From Tautonia sp040717455 (GTDB taxonomy: Bacteria > Planctomycetota > Planctomycetia > Isosphaerales > Isosphaeraceae), in the NCBI RefSeq assembly GCF_040717455.1, contig NZ_JBFEFH010000014.1, forward strand, positions 98,635 through 162,634: a stretch of DNA of 64,000 bases, written 5' to 3'. The position numbers and the translations under genes are program-made. A model generated the notes under the pieces. It was not told where the DNA came from. It worked only from the letters and a program-made list of their open reading frames with translations, and did no database searches. The number at the start of each line of letters is the position of its first letter. The stretch's first letter is position 1. Positions 1 to 7,368 of the stretch are shown here, piece after piece.

Positions 1-591
1 GAAGAAGTAGATCGTGCACATGTGCACCTGAATCAGGCGCTGGCCCAAATTGGCGCGGGCGCCGGGAGCGACGGCCGATTCCCCCCGGCGTCGGGCCCGC
101 CAGCGATCGACCGAGACGGCGCGGCCGGCATCGCCGATCGTCAGGTAGAGCGTCAGCATCACGTTGATCTGATCGAGTCCGAACATCGCCTCGGGCGTCC
201 GGTGCGCGAACGAGATGGCGACGATCAGCGAGAGGACCGAGGTCACCCGGGTCCAGAGCCCGACGGTGAACATCGCCAGGATCAGCATCGAGATGCCGTA
301 GGCGGTCCACATCCAGTCGGGCTCGATCCACCACCAGAAGGAGTAGGCGTACTGGTATTCCTGGAGGGTGCGGACCAATTCGACGCTCAGCCAGGCGTCG
401 GGCCCGAAGAAGTCGTCCAGCGCCAGGCCCCAGACGGCGTGGGTGTAGAGCAGCATCAGGCCGGCGAGCACGCGAAGCACGCCGAGCAGGGTCGGGTCGG
501 CCGGGGAGAACCAGAAGCGGTTCCAGCCGTCGCCCACCGCCTGCAGGCGATCGCGGACGGCCTCGATGGCAAGGCTCAGTACTCGTCCCAT
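1..591 (-). CDS. HTTM-domain membrane protein (3' end cut by window edge)
   Basis: The reading frame is open from the ATG at 591 to base 1, so the last visible codon is not the natural end; 197 codons are seen. The protein has several hydrophobic segments with many Trp, Tyr and His residues, including LYTHAVWGLALDDFFGPDAW near residue 45 and later FGLDQINVMLTLYL. This pattern is typical of the HTTM (horizontally transferred transmembrane, vitamin K-dependent carboxylase-like) family. The start overlaps the stop of the upstream gene by 16 bases, which suggests translational coupling. The family assignment is recognition by eye. The substrate is unknown, and it is not shown that the protein carboxylates glutamate. 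Confidence 0.72.
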   Translation of the reverse strand, partial: MGRVLSLAIEAVRDRLQAVGDGWNRFWFSPADPTLLGVLRVLAGLMLLYTHAVWGLALDDFFGPDAWLSVELVRTLQEYQYAYSFWWWIEPDWMWTAYGISMLILAMFTVGLWTRVTSVLSLIVAISFAHRTPEAMFGLDQINVMLTLYLTIGDAGRAVSVDRWRARRRGESAVAPGARANLGQRLIQVHMCTIYFF

Positions 592-1193
592 TGGTACACC
601 CCCAGCGGTTGCTCGGCGTAACTGGCCGGGTCATCCAGCCGGACCCCTTCGAGCACCATCTCCCGGGTCGGCAGGTAGTGGGTGATCTGCGTCAGGCTCA
701 CCCGATCGGCGCCGTATTTCCGCCCGATGTGGCGGGCGAAGGATTGGTGCCAGAGTTCCCGCAACTCGGGATCGGTCCCCGCCATGTGCTCCGAGAGCAT
801 GAAGTGGCGGTGATAGAGCAACCGCGGGCCGATCTCCCGGTTCGGGATCTGCCCGGTCACGACGGTGCCGTCTTCCCGCTCGGCCACGTAGCCGAGCAGG
901 GTGCTCTCGGCCGGTTCGGGGGCGAAGAAGTGGTAGCCGTGGTTCAGGAAGAGCAGTTGCAGATAAGGGTGGACCAGCTCCCAGCCCGTCTGGGCGAGGG
1001 CCGATGCGGGAGCCACCGAGGCCGGGGCGATGATGATCGCCGAGACGTGCAAGGCCAGCCAGGCGTTCACCGCCCACCGCAAGGAGCGTCGCCCGATCCG
1101 TCGAGGAGCCGGGCCGGCGTCGAGCCCGGGACCGTCATCATCCCTGTGAGTGTCACGATCGCGGTCGCGATCGCGATCCGAATCGACGTCCAT
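576..1193 (-). CDS. Hypothetical membrane-anchored protein upstream of the HTTM gene
   Basis: A 205-residue protein. The N-terminus is highly charged, with a run of alternating Asp and Arg (DSDRDRDRDRD) followed by THRDDD, then one hydrophobic segment near residues 45-65, then a soluble part containing NHGYHFFAPEPAESTLLGY and PTREMVLEGVRLDDPASY. I chose the ATG at 1193; a longer upstream extension in the same frame is low-complexity and basic. It overlaps the HTTM gene by 16 bases, so the two probably work together. Similar short proteins beside HTTM genes are recalled from planctomycetes, but I cannot name a function. Confidence 0.6.
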   Translation of the reverse strand: MDVDSDRDRDRDRDTHRDDDGPGLDAGPAPRRIGRRSLRWAVNAWLALHVSAIIIAPASVAPASALAQTGWELVHPYLQLLFLNHGYHFFAPEPAESTLLGYVAEREDGTVVTGQIPNREIGPRLLYHRHFMLSEHMAGTDPELRELWHQSFARHIGRKYGADRVSLTQITHYLPTREMVLEGVRLDDPASYAEQPLGVYQWDEY

Positions 1194-1338
1194 TTCGAGA
1201 CCTCCGTGATCGATCCGATCCAAGTCCCTTCTGCCTGACGACCCGAACCCGGGGGCCCGCTCGATCGTCTTGCGACGGAACCGAGGGCGAGCCGCCCGGG
1301 TCGGGTCATTTTTCTCAAAGCGATCAGCCGCCCACCGA

Positions 1339-2262
1339 TCAGCGACCGGCGAGGACGACCGAGCCGTCGAGGTCGACGGCGACGTTGACCTCTTCACCCG
1401 GGTTGACCCGAGCTTCGACCGTCTCGGAGACGACCTGGCCGTTCCGCTCGAGTTCGACCCGGACGTTGGTGACGAACAGCTCGCCCTCGGCGATCGGCGG
1501 GGTGACGAACCGACGCTCGGCGCCGGTCAGGGTCATGAGCTGATCCTGGAGGTAGACCTTGGCGTCGGCCGGGACCGAGATGTTCAGCACGCCGTTCTGA
1601 GAGACGGGGACGTACTGCGGGGCCGCCTGCGGGGCGGCGACCGGGGCGTACTGCGGGGTCGCCTCGTAGTAGCCGCCGGCCGAGCCGTGCGACCCGCCGG
1701 TCGAGCCGTAGCCGCCGCTCGACCCGCCGCTGGAGCCGCCGCTCGAGCCGTGGTGCTTCGAGAAGAGGCCGCCGGCCTTGTGGCCGCCGCCGCTCGACCC
1801 GCCGCTCGACCCGCCGCTGGAGCCGTGGCTGGTCTTGGTCAGGCCGCCACCGCTGGAGCCGCCGCTCGAGCCGTGGTGCTTCGAGAACAGGCCACCGCTC
1901 TTATGGCCGCCGCCGCTCGACCCGCCGCTGGAGCCGCCGCTCGAGCCGTGGTGCTTCGAGAAGAGGCCGCCGGCCTTGTGGCCGCCGCCGCTCGACCCGC
2001 CGCTGGAGCCGTGGCTGGTCTTGAACAACCCACCGCCGTGCGAGCCTCCGCTGGAGCCGCCGCTCGACCCGCCGCTGGAGCCGTGGTGCTTCGAGAACAG
2101 GCCCCCGCCGTGCGAGCCGCCGCTGGAGCCGTGCGAGCCGCCGCTGGAGCCGCCGCTCGAACCGTGTCCGAACAGCCCGGCGAGCGCCACGTGAGGCACG
2201 CCCAGCGAGAGGGCACCGAGGCAAGCCACTGAGTATGCCGATCGGCGAAGCAATGAGATCAT
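1339..2262 (-). CDS. Exported Gly/Ser-repeat protein with C-terminal TIGR03000-like domain
   Basis: A 307-residue protein. The start at 2262 is preceded by GGAGG at a 9-base spacing, and the N-terminus (MISLLRRSAYSVACLGALSL, then GVPHVALAG) is a signal peptide. Residues from about 30 to 200 are made of modules such as GGLFSKHHGSSGGSSGG and KTSHGSSGGSSGG. A Pro/Ala/Tyr/Gln linker follows, then a C-terminal domain of about 80 residues (LNISVPADAKVYLQDQLMTL onward) that looks like TIGR03000, a family I know from planctomycetes. It is likely exported to the periplasm or surface. The role is unknown. The near-identical DNA repeats make it prone to length variation. Confidence 0.8.
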   Translation of the reverse strand: MISLLRRSAYSVACLGALSLGVPHVALAGLFGHGSSGGSSGGSHGSSGGSHGGGLFSKHHGSSGGSSGGSSGGSHGGGLFKTSHGSSGGSSGGGHKAGGLFSKHHGSSGGSSGGSSGGGHKSGGLFSKHHGSSGGSSGGGLTKTSHGSSGGSSGGSSGGGHKAGGLFSKHHGSSGGSSGGSSGGYGSTGGSHGSAGGYYEATPQYAPVAAPQAAPQYVPVSQNGVLNISVPADAKVYLQDQLMTLTGAERRFVTPPIAEGELFVTNVRVELERNGQVVSETVEARVNPGEEVNVAVDLDGSVVLAGR

Positions 2263-2896
2263 CCCGAAATTCCTCCGCATATGCGAATTGCGAATCGAAG
2301 CGTCTGACCCTGATGCCATCACGAACCACCGGCCCTGGTGACCGAAGGCCTCCGCCCGGCCGAGGATGCCCCCTTTGCAAGGGCCCCACGCCGCCCGACG
2401 TCCGCCTTATTCCAGAACCGGCCAGAGCGCCCGGCCTCGTCTCAAGTCACCAAGACGTTCCGGGCTCGATACGGTGAGACAACCACCCCAAGCACGGAGG
2501 CGGAGGTCAGGACACCTTCGAGTTGTAAATCTGGGATGTCTGGGTGCCCTGCACAGCTAGAAAATACGAGGATATTTGCGTCGAGTCAAACGACTGGGTT
2601 GACTTTGGTGAAAAATTTCCAAAAGCAAACCAAGGAGCGGGGGGAGTTCGTCCGGCCTGGGGCGCAACCCCGAAACCCGCCCCAGCCGGACGAGGGCGGA
2701 GGGGAAGCGGTGGAAAATGACTCAAGCCCCGACGGTCGATCGGCCGGGGAGGCCGGACCGGACGATGGGCGGGAGGCCGGCCGCGGGGGCCGAAGCCTTC
2801 GGGAGCGATCCGGGAGATCACGCGACGCCGCTCGGACCCGACCGGTTGAACCGTCGCATTGCCGGGCCGGGGCGGGTCGGGTCAGATCGGGTCGGG
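2263..2896. other. Intergenic stretch upstream of the Gly/Ser-repeat gene
   Basis: This 634-base gap contains an A/T-rich patch around 2560-2630 that stands out from its GC-rich surroundings and holds a promoter candidate (annotated separately). The part near 2865-2900 has short GGGTCGGGTCAG-type repeats. I see no credible gene in it. Confidence 0.5.
2561..2589 (-). promoter_or_regulatory. Sigma-70 type promoter candidate
   Basis: On the minus strand TTGACT (2589-2584) and TATTTT (2566-2561) are separated by 17 bases, inside an A/T-rich patch. It points toward the Gly/Ser-repeat gene starting at 2262, which would give a leader of roughly 290 bases. Confidence 0.4.
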
Positions 2897-3292
2897 TCAG
2901 GCGGTGAACGGTTTCGCGAGTGGTTCCGGGACGGGACGGCTGGCTCGGGACCCGGGGTCGATCGTCACCAGGGTGACGACCGCATCGGCGGCGATGGTCC
3001 CGTCCGCCTTCCGGATCTCCTGACTCAGCGCGAAGCTGGTCCGGCCGAGCCGCTCGGGGCGGGTCACGACGGTCAATCGCTCCCCCTGCCGGCATTCCCG
3101 GCGGAAGTTGAGGTTCAGATTGACCGTGACCGTGATGGCGCCGAGTGACAGCAGGGTGTCGTAGTCGAGCTGGTGCCGCTCGTACCAGTCTTCCCGGCCC
3201 CATTCCAGATAATCGACGTATTTCCCGTTGTTCACATGGCCATTGACGTCGATTTCCGTCGGGCGGACGACGAGTTCGATCGAGGTTTCCAT
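2897..3292 (-). CDS. Acyl-CoA thioesterase, 4-hydroxybenzoyl-CoA thioesterase (YbgC/FadM) family
   Basis: A 131-residue protein, the usual length of a single hot-dog domain. The motif EIDVNGHVNNGKYVDYLEWG at residues 12-31 matches the YbgC/FadM active-site region (Asp followed by GHVNN and Tyr). The later NLNLNFRRECRQGERLTVVT stretch is the typical central strand. It should hydrolyse acyl-CoA or acyl-ACP thioesters in the cytoplasm; the physiological substrate cannot be read from sequence. It lies about 150 bases downstream of the amidase gene on the same strand and may be read from the same transcript. Confidence 0.85.
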   Translation of the reverse strand: METSIELVVRPTEIDVNGHVNNGKYVDYLEWGREDWYERHQLDYDTLLSLGAITVTVNLNLNFRRECRQGERLTVVTRPERLGRTSFALSQEIRKADGTIAADAVVTLVTIDPGSRASRPVPEPLAKPFTA

Positions 3293-3444
3293 GGAGGGTC
3301 GAGGGGGCTTGATGGGACGGGGCGTGGGTCATCCGGGCGGTCGCGCGGTCCGCGGTCGCCGGGGCAAGAAGCGTTGGCCGGGGATGAGCACGACCCGATT
3401 CGGGACCGATCTCGCCCAGGGGGACCGTCCCCCGTCGGGCGAGA

Positions 3445-5199
3445 TCACGAGGCTTCGTCGTCCGAGGCCGACTCGGCGAGGAACCGCTGCAGAGGAGGAC
3501 GCCGCAGGTGGTCGCCCGACCGCAGTTGAAACGCCGAGGCGACGGCCAGCAGGGTCGTCTCGTCGTAGAGGCGGCCCGTGAAGGTCACCGAGCCGGGCCC
3601 TTCCCGGCCGTCGATCTCCTTCGTCCCGAAGGGGAGCACCGCCGTCGGGTGGCCGGTGAGGTTCGTCAGGGCCAGGTCGTCGGCGTCGCAGACGTACAGA
3701 TCCACCGACGTCATCAACTCGGCCATGGCTCGCATGAGCAGGGTCCGGACCCGGGCGGCCCGGAGATACTCGACGGCCGGGATGAACTGCCCGCGCCGGA
3801 AGGTGATCGGCCAGCTATTCAGCCCCTCGGTGATGCTCGCCCGCGTCAGGGCATCGAAGACCGTGGCGGCCTCGGTGCCGAGCATCAGCGTCACGCTCGA
3901 CGTCGGGTACTGGTCGGGCAGGGCGATGGGGACGAGGGTGACCCCCAGCTCCCGCAGGATGGCCAGCTCCGGCCGATCGCACGCCGGACGCTCCGGATCG
4001 TCGAGGTAGCCGACCCGCAGCTTCGGCAGGCTGACCCGGGGCGGCCAGGCGAACGGCCGGTCCACGGCCCCGGCGTCGAACCCGTCGGCGCCGTGGATCG
4101 CGTCGAGGATCAAGGCGCAATCCTCGAGCGATCGGCCGATCGGGCCGACCTTGTCCATCGTCCACGAGAGCGTCATGCAGCCGTGCCGGCTCACCCTGCC
4201 GAACGTCGGCCGCAGGCCCGAGGCCCCGCACGCCCGACAGGGCGACACGATGCTGCCGAGCGTCTCGCTGCCGATCGCGAAGCCGACCAGCCCCGCCGCC
4301 GCGGCCGAGGCCGACCCGGCCGACGACCCGCTCGACCCCCGCCTCGGGTCCCACGGGCTGTTGGTCCGGCCGCCGAACCAGCGGTCCCCCATCGCCAGGG
4401 CGCCGAGCGAGAGCTTCGCCACGAGCACCGCGCCGGCCTCCTCCAATCGGGCGGCGACGGTCGCCTTGGTGTCGAGCCGTTGATCCTTGAACGGCGGCGC
4501 CCCCCAGCTTGTCGGGTAGCCGGGGTAGGCCATCAGGTCCTTGGCACCCCACGGGATCCCGTGCAAGGGGCCGCGATAATGCCCCGCGGCCAGCTCGTCG
4601 TCGGCGCGCCGGGCCTGTTCCCGGGCGGTCGCCTCGGTCAGCGTGACGACGCACTTGAGCATCGGGTCGAACCGCCTGAGCCGGTCGAGGTACAGCTCCG
4701 TCAGTTCGACCGACGAGACCTTGCGCGATCGGACCAGGCCGGCCAGCTCGGTCACGGGCAGGAACGCGAGATCCTCGTCCGATCCCGGCCGTTCCGGGGC
4801 GTGCCACTCGGTCGGCTCGGCCTGATTGCGGCGGATCTCGGCCGACGGGCGCAGGCCCGGATCGGGCAGGAACGTCAAGGCCGGCGGCACGTCGTAATCG
4901 ACCTCGACGGCCCGCAGCTCCCGGAAATCGGCCAGCGCGCGCATCAGGGCGTTGGCAATGCTCGCCCGCTCGTCGTCGTCCAGTTCCAGGCCGGAAATCC
5001 ACTCGGCCTGCGCGATCAGCTCGGGAGTCACCATCACCCCCTCGCCCACCCCGGCCGCCAGCGCCCGATGAAACGTCGCCGAGCCGATCCCCAGCACCCC
5101 CAGCGCCTTCAAGACCGCCCGGCGGTGCATCCCCCCCGATCCCATCCCCTCGGACGAATCAGGAGCCTCGGCCGGTCCCGCGCAATCGCCGTGTGTCAT
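3445..5199 (-). CDS. Amidase-signature family hydrolase with Tat-like signal
   Basis: A 584-residue protein. The amidase-signature triad is visible: Lys220 (PWGAKDLM), cis-Ser292 (GSSGSSAGSA) and nucleophile Ser316 (GSETLGSIVSPC). The spacing (72 and 24 residues) is close to that of known family members. The N-terminus has HRRAVLKALGVLGIGSATF at residues 25-43, which resembles a twin-arginine export signal, so the enzyme is probably folded before export. The first ~140 residues ahead of the core are unlike GatA; this is more likely an exported amide hydrolase than the tRNA amidotransferase subunit. GAAGG lies just upstream of the ATG. The gene follows the propeller/cytochrome gene by 75 bases. 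Confidence 0.85.
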   Translation of the reverse strand: MTHGDCAGPAEAPDSSEGMGSGGMHRRAVLKALGVLGIGSATFHRALAAGVGEGVMVTPELIAQAEWISGLELDDDERASIANALMRALADFRELRAVEVDYDVPPALTFLPDPGLRPSAEIRRNQAEPTEWHAPERPGSDEDLAFLPVTELAGLVRSRKVSSVELTELYLDRLRRFDPMLKCVVTLTEATAREQARRADDELAAGHYRGPLHGIPWGAKDLMAYPGYPTSWGAPPFKDQRLDTKATVAARLEEAGAVLVAKLSLGALAMGDRWFGGRTNSPWDPRRGSSGSSAGSASAAAAGLVGFAIGSETLGSIVSPCRACGASGLRPTFGRVSRHGCMTLSWTMDKVGPIGRSLEDCALILDAIHGADGFDAGAVDRPFAWPPRVSLPKLRVGYLDDPERPACDRPELAILRELGVTLVPIALPDQYPTSSVTLMLGTEAATVFDALTRASITEGLNSWPITFRRGQFIPAVEYLRAARVRTLLMRAMAELMTSVDLYVCDADDLALTNLTGHPTAVLPFGTKEIDGREGPGSVTFTGRLYDETTLLAVASAFQLRSGDHLRRPPLQRFLAESASDDEAS

Positions 5200-5274
5200 G
5201 GCAGCCTTCGTCTACGGGTCAGGAGGTGAGAAACGGGTCGAACGCCGGCGGGGCGGTCGCGGGGATCGACCGCG

Positions 5275-7080
5275 TCACAGACTCTTCAGGAACAGGATCA
5301 GGTCCGCCAGGTCGTCCGGGCCGAGCGGCTCCTCAAGTTGGTGCTCGTGCCCCTCGAACACGTCTTCGAGCGTGCGTGCCCGGCCGTCGTGGAAGTACAT
5401 CCGCCGGCGGCCGACCCCGCGCAGCGAAGGCGGGTTGAACGCGGTCTGCCCCTGCTCGTCGCTCAGGCCCACGTCATAAACCTTTGCCGACGTGTACACC
5501 GGCGGCGTGTGGCAGCGGTCGCAGCGGAGGTCGCGGAAGAGGTCCGCCCCGCGAGCCACCGCCTCGGCGTCGAACGTCGGGTCGCCCGGGGCGGTCAGGG
5601 CAGGGGGGGGCGGCAGCGATCGGAGGAACGCCTCGATCTCGGCCGCCTCGCCGTCATACAAGGAGTATCCCCTCATGCTCGACGCCACCGATTTCTTGAT
5701 CTGATCGCCGAGGGCCTCCATCCCCCCGTCCCAGGCCCACGGCCCCGTCTCTCCCACGCCGAGCAGCGAGAGCGTGCGCTTCGGCGTCCCGTACGAGTCG
5801 TCGCCCAGGGTGTCGGCCATCTGGCCGTTGGCGTGGCCGTCGGTGTGGCAACTGTGGCAGCTCATCCAGCCGTCGTGCGAGAGCCTCGCGTCGTAGAACT
5901 GCAAGCGGCCGCGGCGGATCGGGTCGGGCTCCGGGGTCGGGCCGAGCGGAATCGCCACCGGCTTCGACCCGTATGCCAGGGTCACGATCGAGACCGAGTC
6001 GTCGAACGCATTGGCCACCGCCACCCGATCGGAGCCCGGGATCCGGACCATCGCCACCGGCCGGCGACCGACCCCGACCCGCTGCCCGATCGAGCTCCCC
6101 TCCGGCCCGAACGCGACCCGGTCCAATCCGCCCAGCGCCACGGCGATCCGGCCCCCGGGGATCGCCAGGACGCCGTTCGGGTCCCCCGCGCCGTCCCCCA
6201 CGTCGCTCAGGTGCTGCCGGGTGCTCGCCGCGTGCAGGTCGGCATCCGGGTCGAGCAGCGCCGTCATCGGAATCGTCCGCAGCATGCTGCCGATGAATCC
6301 GGCCCAATGGATGTCATTCATGTCGGTCCGTGCCGATCGATTCAGGATCTGATGCGTCAACAGCAGCCGATCCCCCTCGATGCCCCAGGACATCCCCCGG
6401 ATGTTGTGCGCCGGGATCTCGCGGACCGACACCAGCGAGGCCGACTCTCCATCCACCACCGCCAGATGCCCGCCGAACGCATCGGCGACGACCGCCCGGC
6501 CGTCGCCGATCGCCAGCACGGCCCTCGCCTCGAACGGCAAGGGCACCGCGCCCACCACCCGCAGCCGGGCTTCGGTCGCGTCCCAATCGAGGATGGTGAC
6601 CGTCCTCGACCAGAGCGACGTGACGAATGCCCTCGAACCGTCCGGTGCGATCGCCACCCCGACCGGGTGGTCCGCGACGGCCAGCCGGTCGACGACGGCG
6701 AGGCTCGGCCCCTCCACCGACAGCAGCACGGCCTGGTCACCCTCCTCATCGACCGCCAGCAGCGACCGGCCGTCCGGGGTGATCGCCAGGTCGGCGAGCG
6801 CCGCCCCGACCGGCTCCTCGGCGACGACGACCTGTCGGCCTGCGTCGATCACCGAAAGCGTCCCGCTCGCCCGGTTCGCGACGTAAAGCCAATCCCCATT
6901 CGGGGAAGGGGCCAGTGCGACCGGTTCTCGCCAGTGGGGATCGGAGGGCGACAGCGAGGCTTCGGCCGCGTCGTCGGCCCGTGGCTTCCCCGCGCCGGCG
7001 GAAGGCAAGGTGAGGGCGAGGATGGAGGCGGGCACGATCAGGGCCAGCCCCCCGATCGTCACAGATCGCCGGAGGTTCAT
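5275..7080 (-). CDS. YVTN beta-propeller protein with two cytochrome c haem motifs
   Basis: A 601-residue exported protein. The start at 7080 is preceded by AGGGAG and opens a signal peptide (MNLRRSVTIGGLALIVPASI). Residues about 50-380 carry repeated propeller blades (for example GDWLYVANRASGTLSVIDAG and VGVAIAPDGSRAFVTSLWS). Two CxxCH haem-binding motifs follow: C408-H412 (CHSCH) and C520-H524 (CDRCH). The second half resembles the di-haem cytochrome c peroxidase/MauG-like arrangement often found with such propellers. It probably works in periplasmic redox chemistry. It is transcribed toward the amidase gene and divergently from the penicillin-interacting gene at 7369. Confidence 0.82.
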   Translation of the reverse strand: MNLRRSVTIGGLALIVPASILALTLPSAGAGKPRADDAAEASLSPSDPHWREPVALAPSPNGDWLYVANRASGTLSVIDAGRQVVVAEEPVGAALADLAITPDGRSLLAVDEEGDQAVLLSVEGPSLAVVDRLAVADHPVGVAIAPDGSRAFVTSLWSRTVTILDWDATEARLRVVGAVPLPFEARAVLAIGDGRAVVADAFGGHLAVVDGESASLVSVREIPAHNIRGMSWGIEGDRLLLTHQILNRSARTDMNDIHWAGFIGSMLRTIPMTALLDPDADLHAASTRQHLSDVGDGAGDPNGVLAIPGGRIAVALGGLDRVAFGPEGSSIGQRVGVGRRPVAMVRIPGSDRVAVANAFDDSVSIVTLAYGSKPVAIPLGPTPEPDPIRRGRLQFYDARLSHDGWMSCHSCHTDGHANGQMADTLGDDSYGTPKRTLSLLGVGETGPWAWDGGMEALGDQIKKSVASSMRGYSLYDGEAAEIEAFLRSLPPPPALTAPGDPTFDAEAVARGADLFRDLRCDRCHTPPVYTSAKVYDVGLSDEQGQTAFNPPSLRGVGRRRMYFHDGRARTLEDVFEGHEHQLEEPLGPDDLADLILFLKSL

Positions 7081-7368
7081 GCGGTCGGGCTCCCTGGAAA
7101 CGTCGGTGCAACGGGTCAGCCGGAGCGGGCCTTGGTGAACCGATTCTACGCGGAACGGCCGCCCATGCCCACGGCCTCGCCCCCGGGCCTCCGGCAAATG
7201 CCCCGTCGCCGGCCCGCCTGGCCGATTGCGTCGGGCCCGGCGATTCGCCACGATGGCGGGATCGCCGCTCACCTCTCCCGCGCGCGATCGGCCCCGGTTC
7301 GGCCGATCATGCGGCGGCGGCGGATCCCCCGATCGAGCGATTCACGACGCCCTCCATTCGAGACTTCA

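Noticed and set aside
5338..7368. A very long open frame that would extend the 7369 gene upstream by about 2 kb
   Set aside because: It runs antisense through the propeller/cytochrome gene, has His/Arg/Pro-rich composition typical of high-GC reverse frames, and a clear signal peptide begins at 7369.
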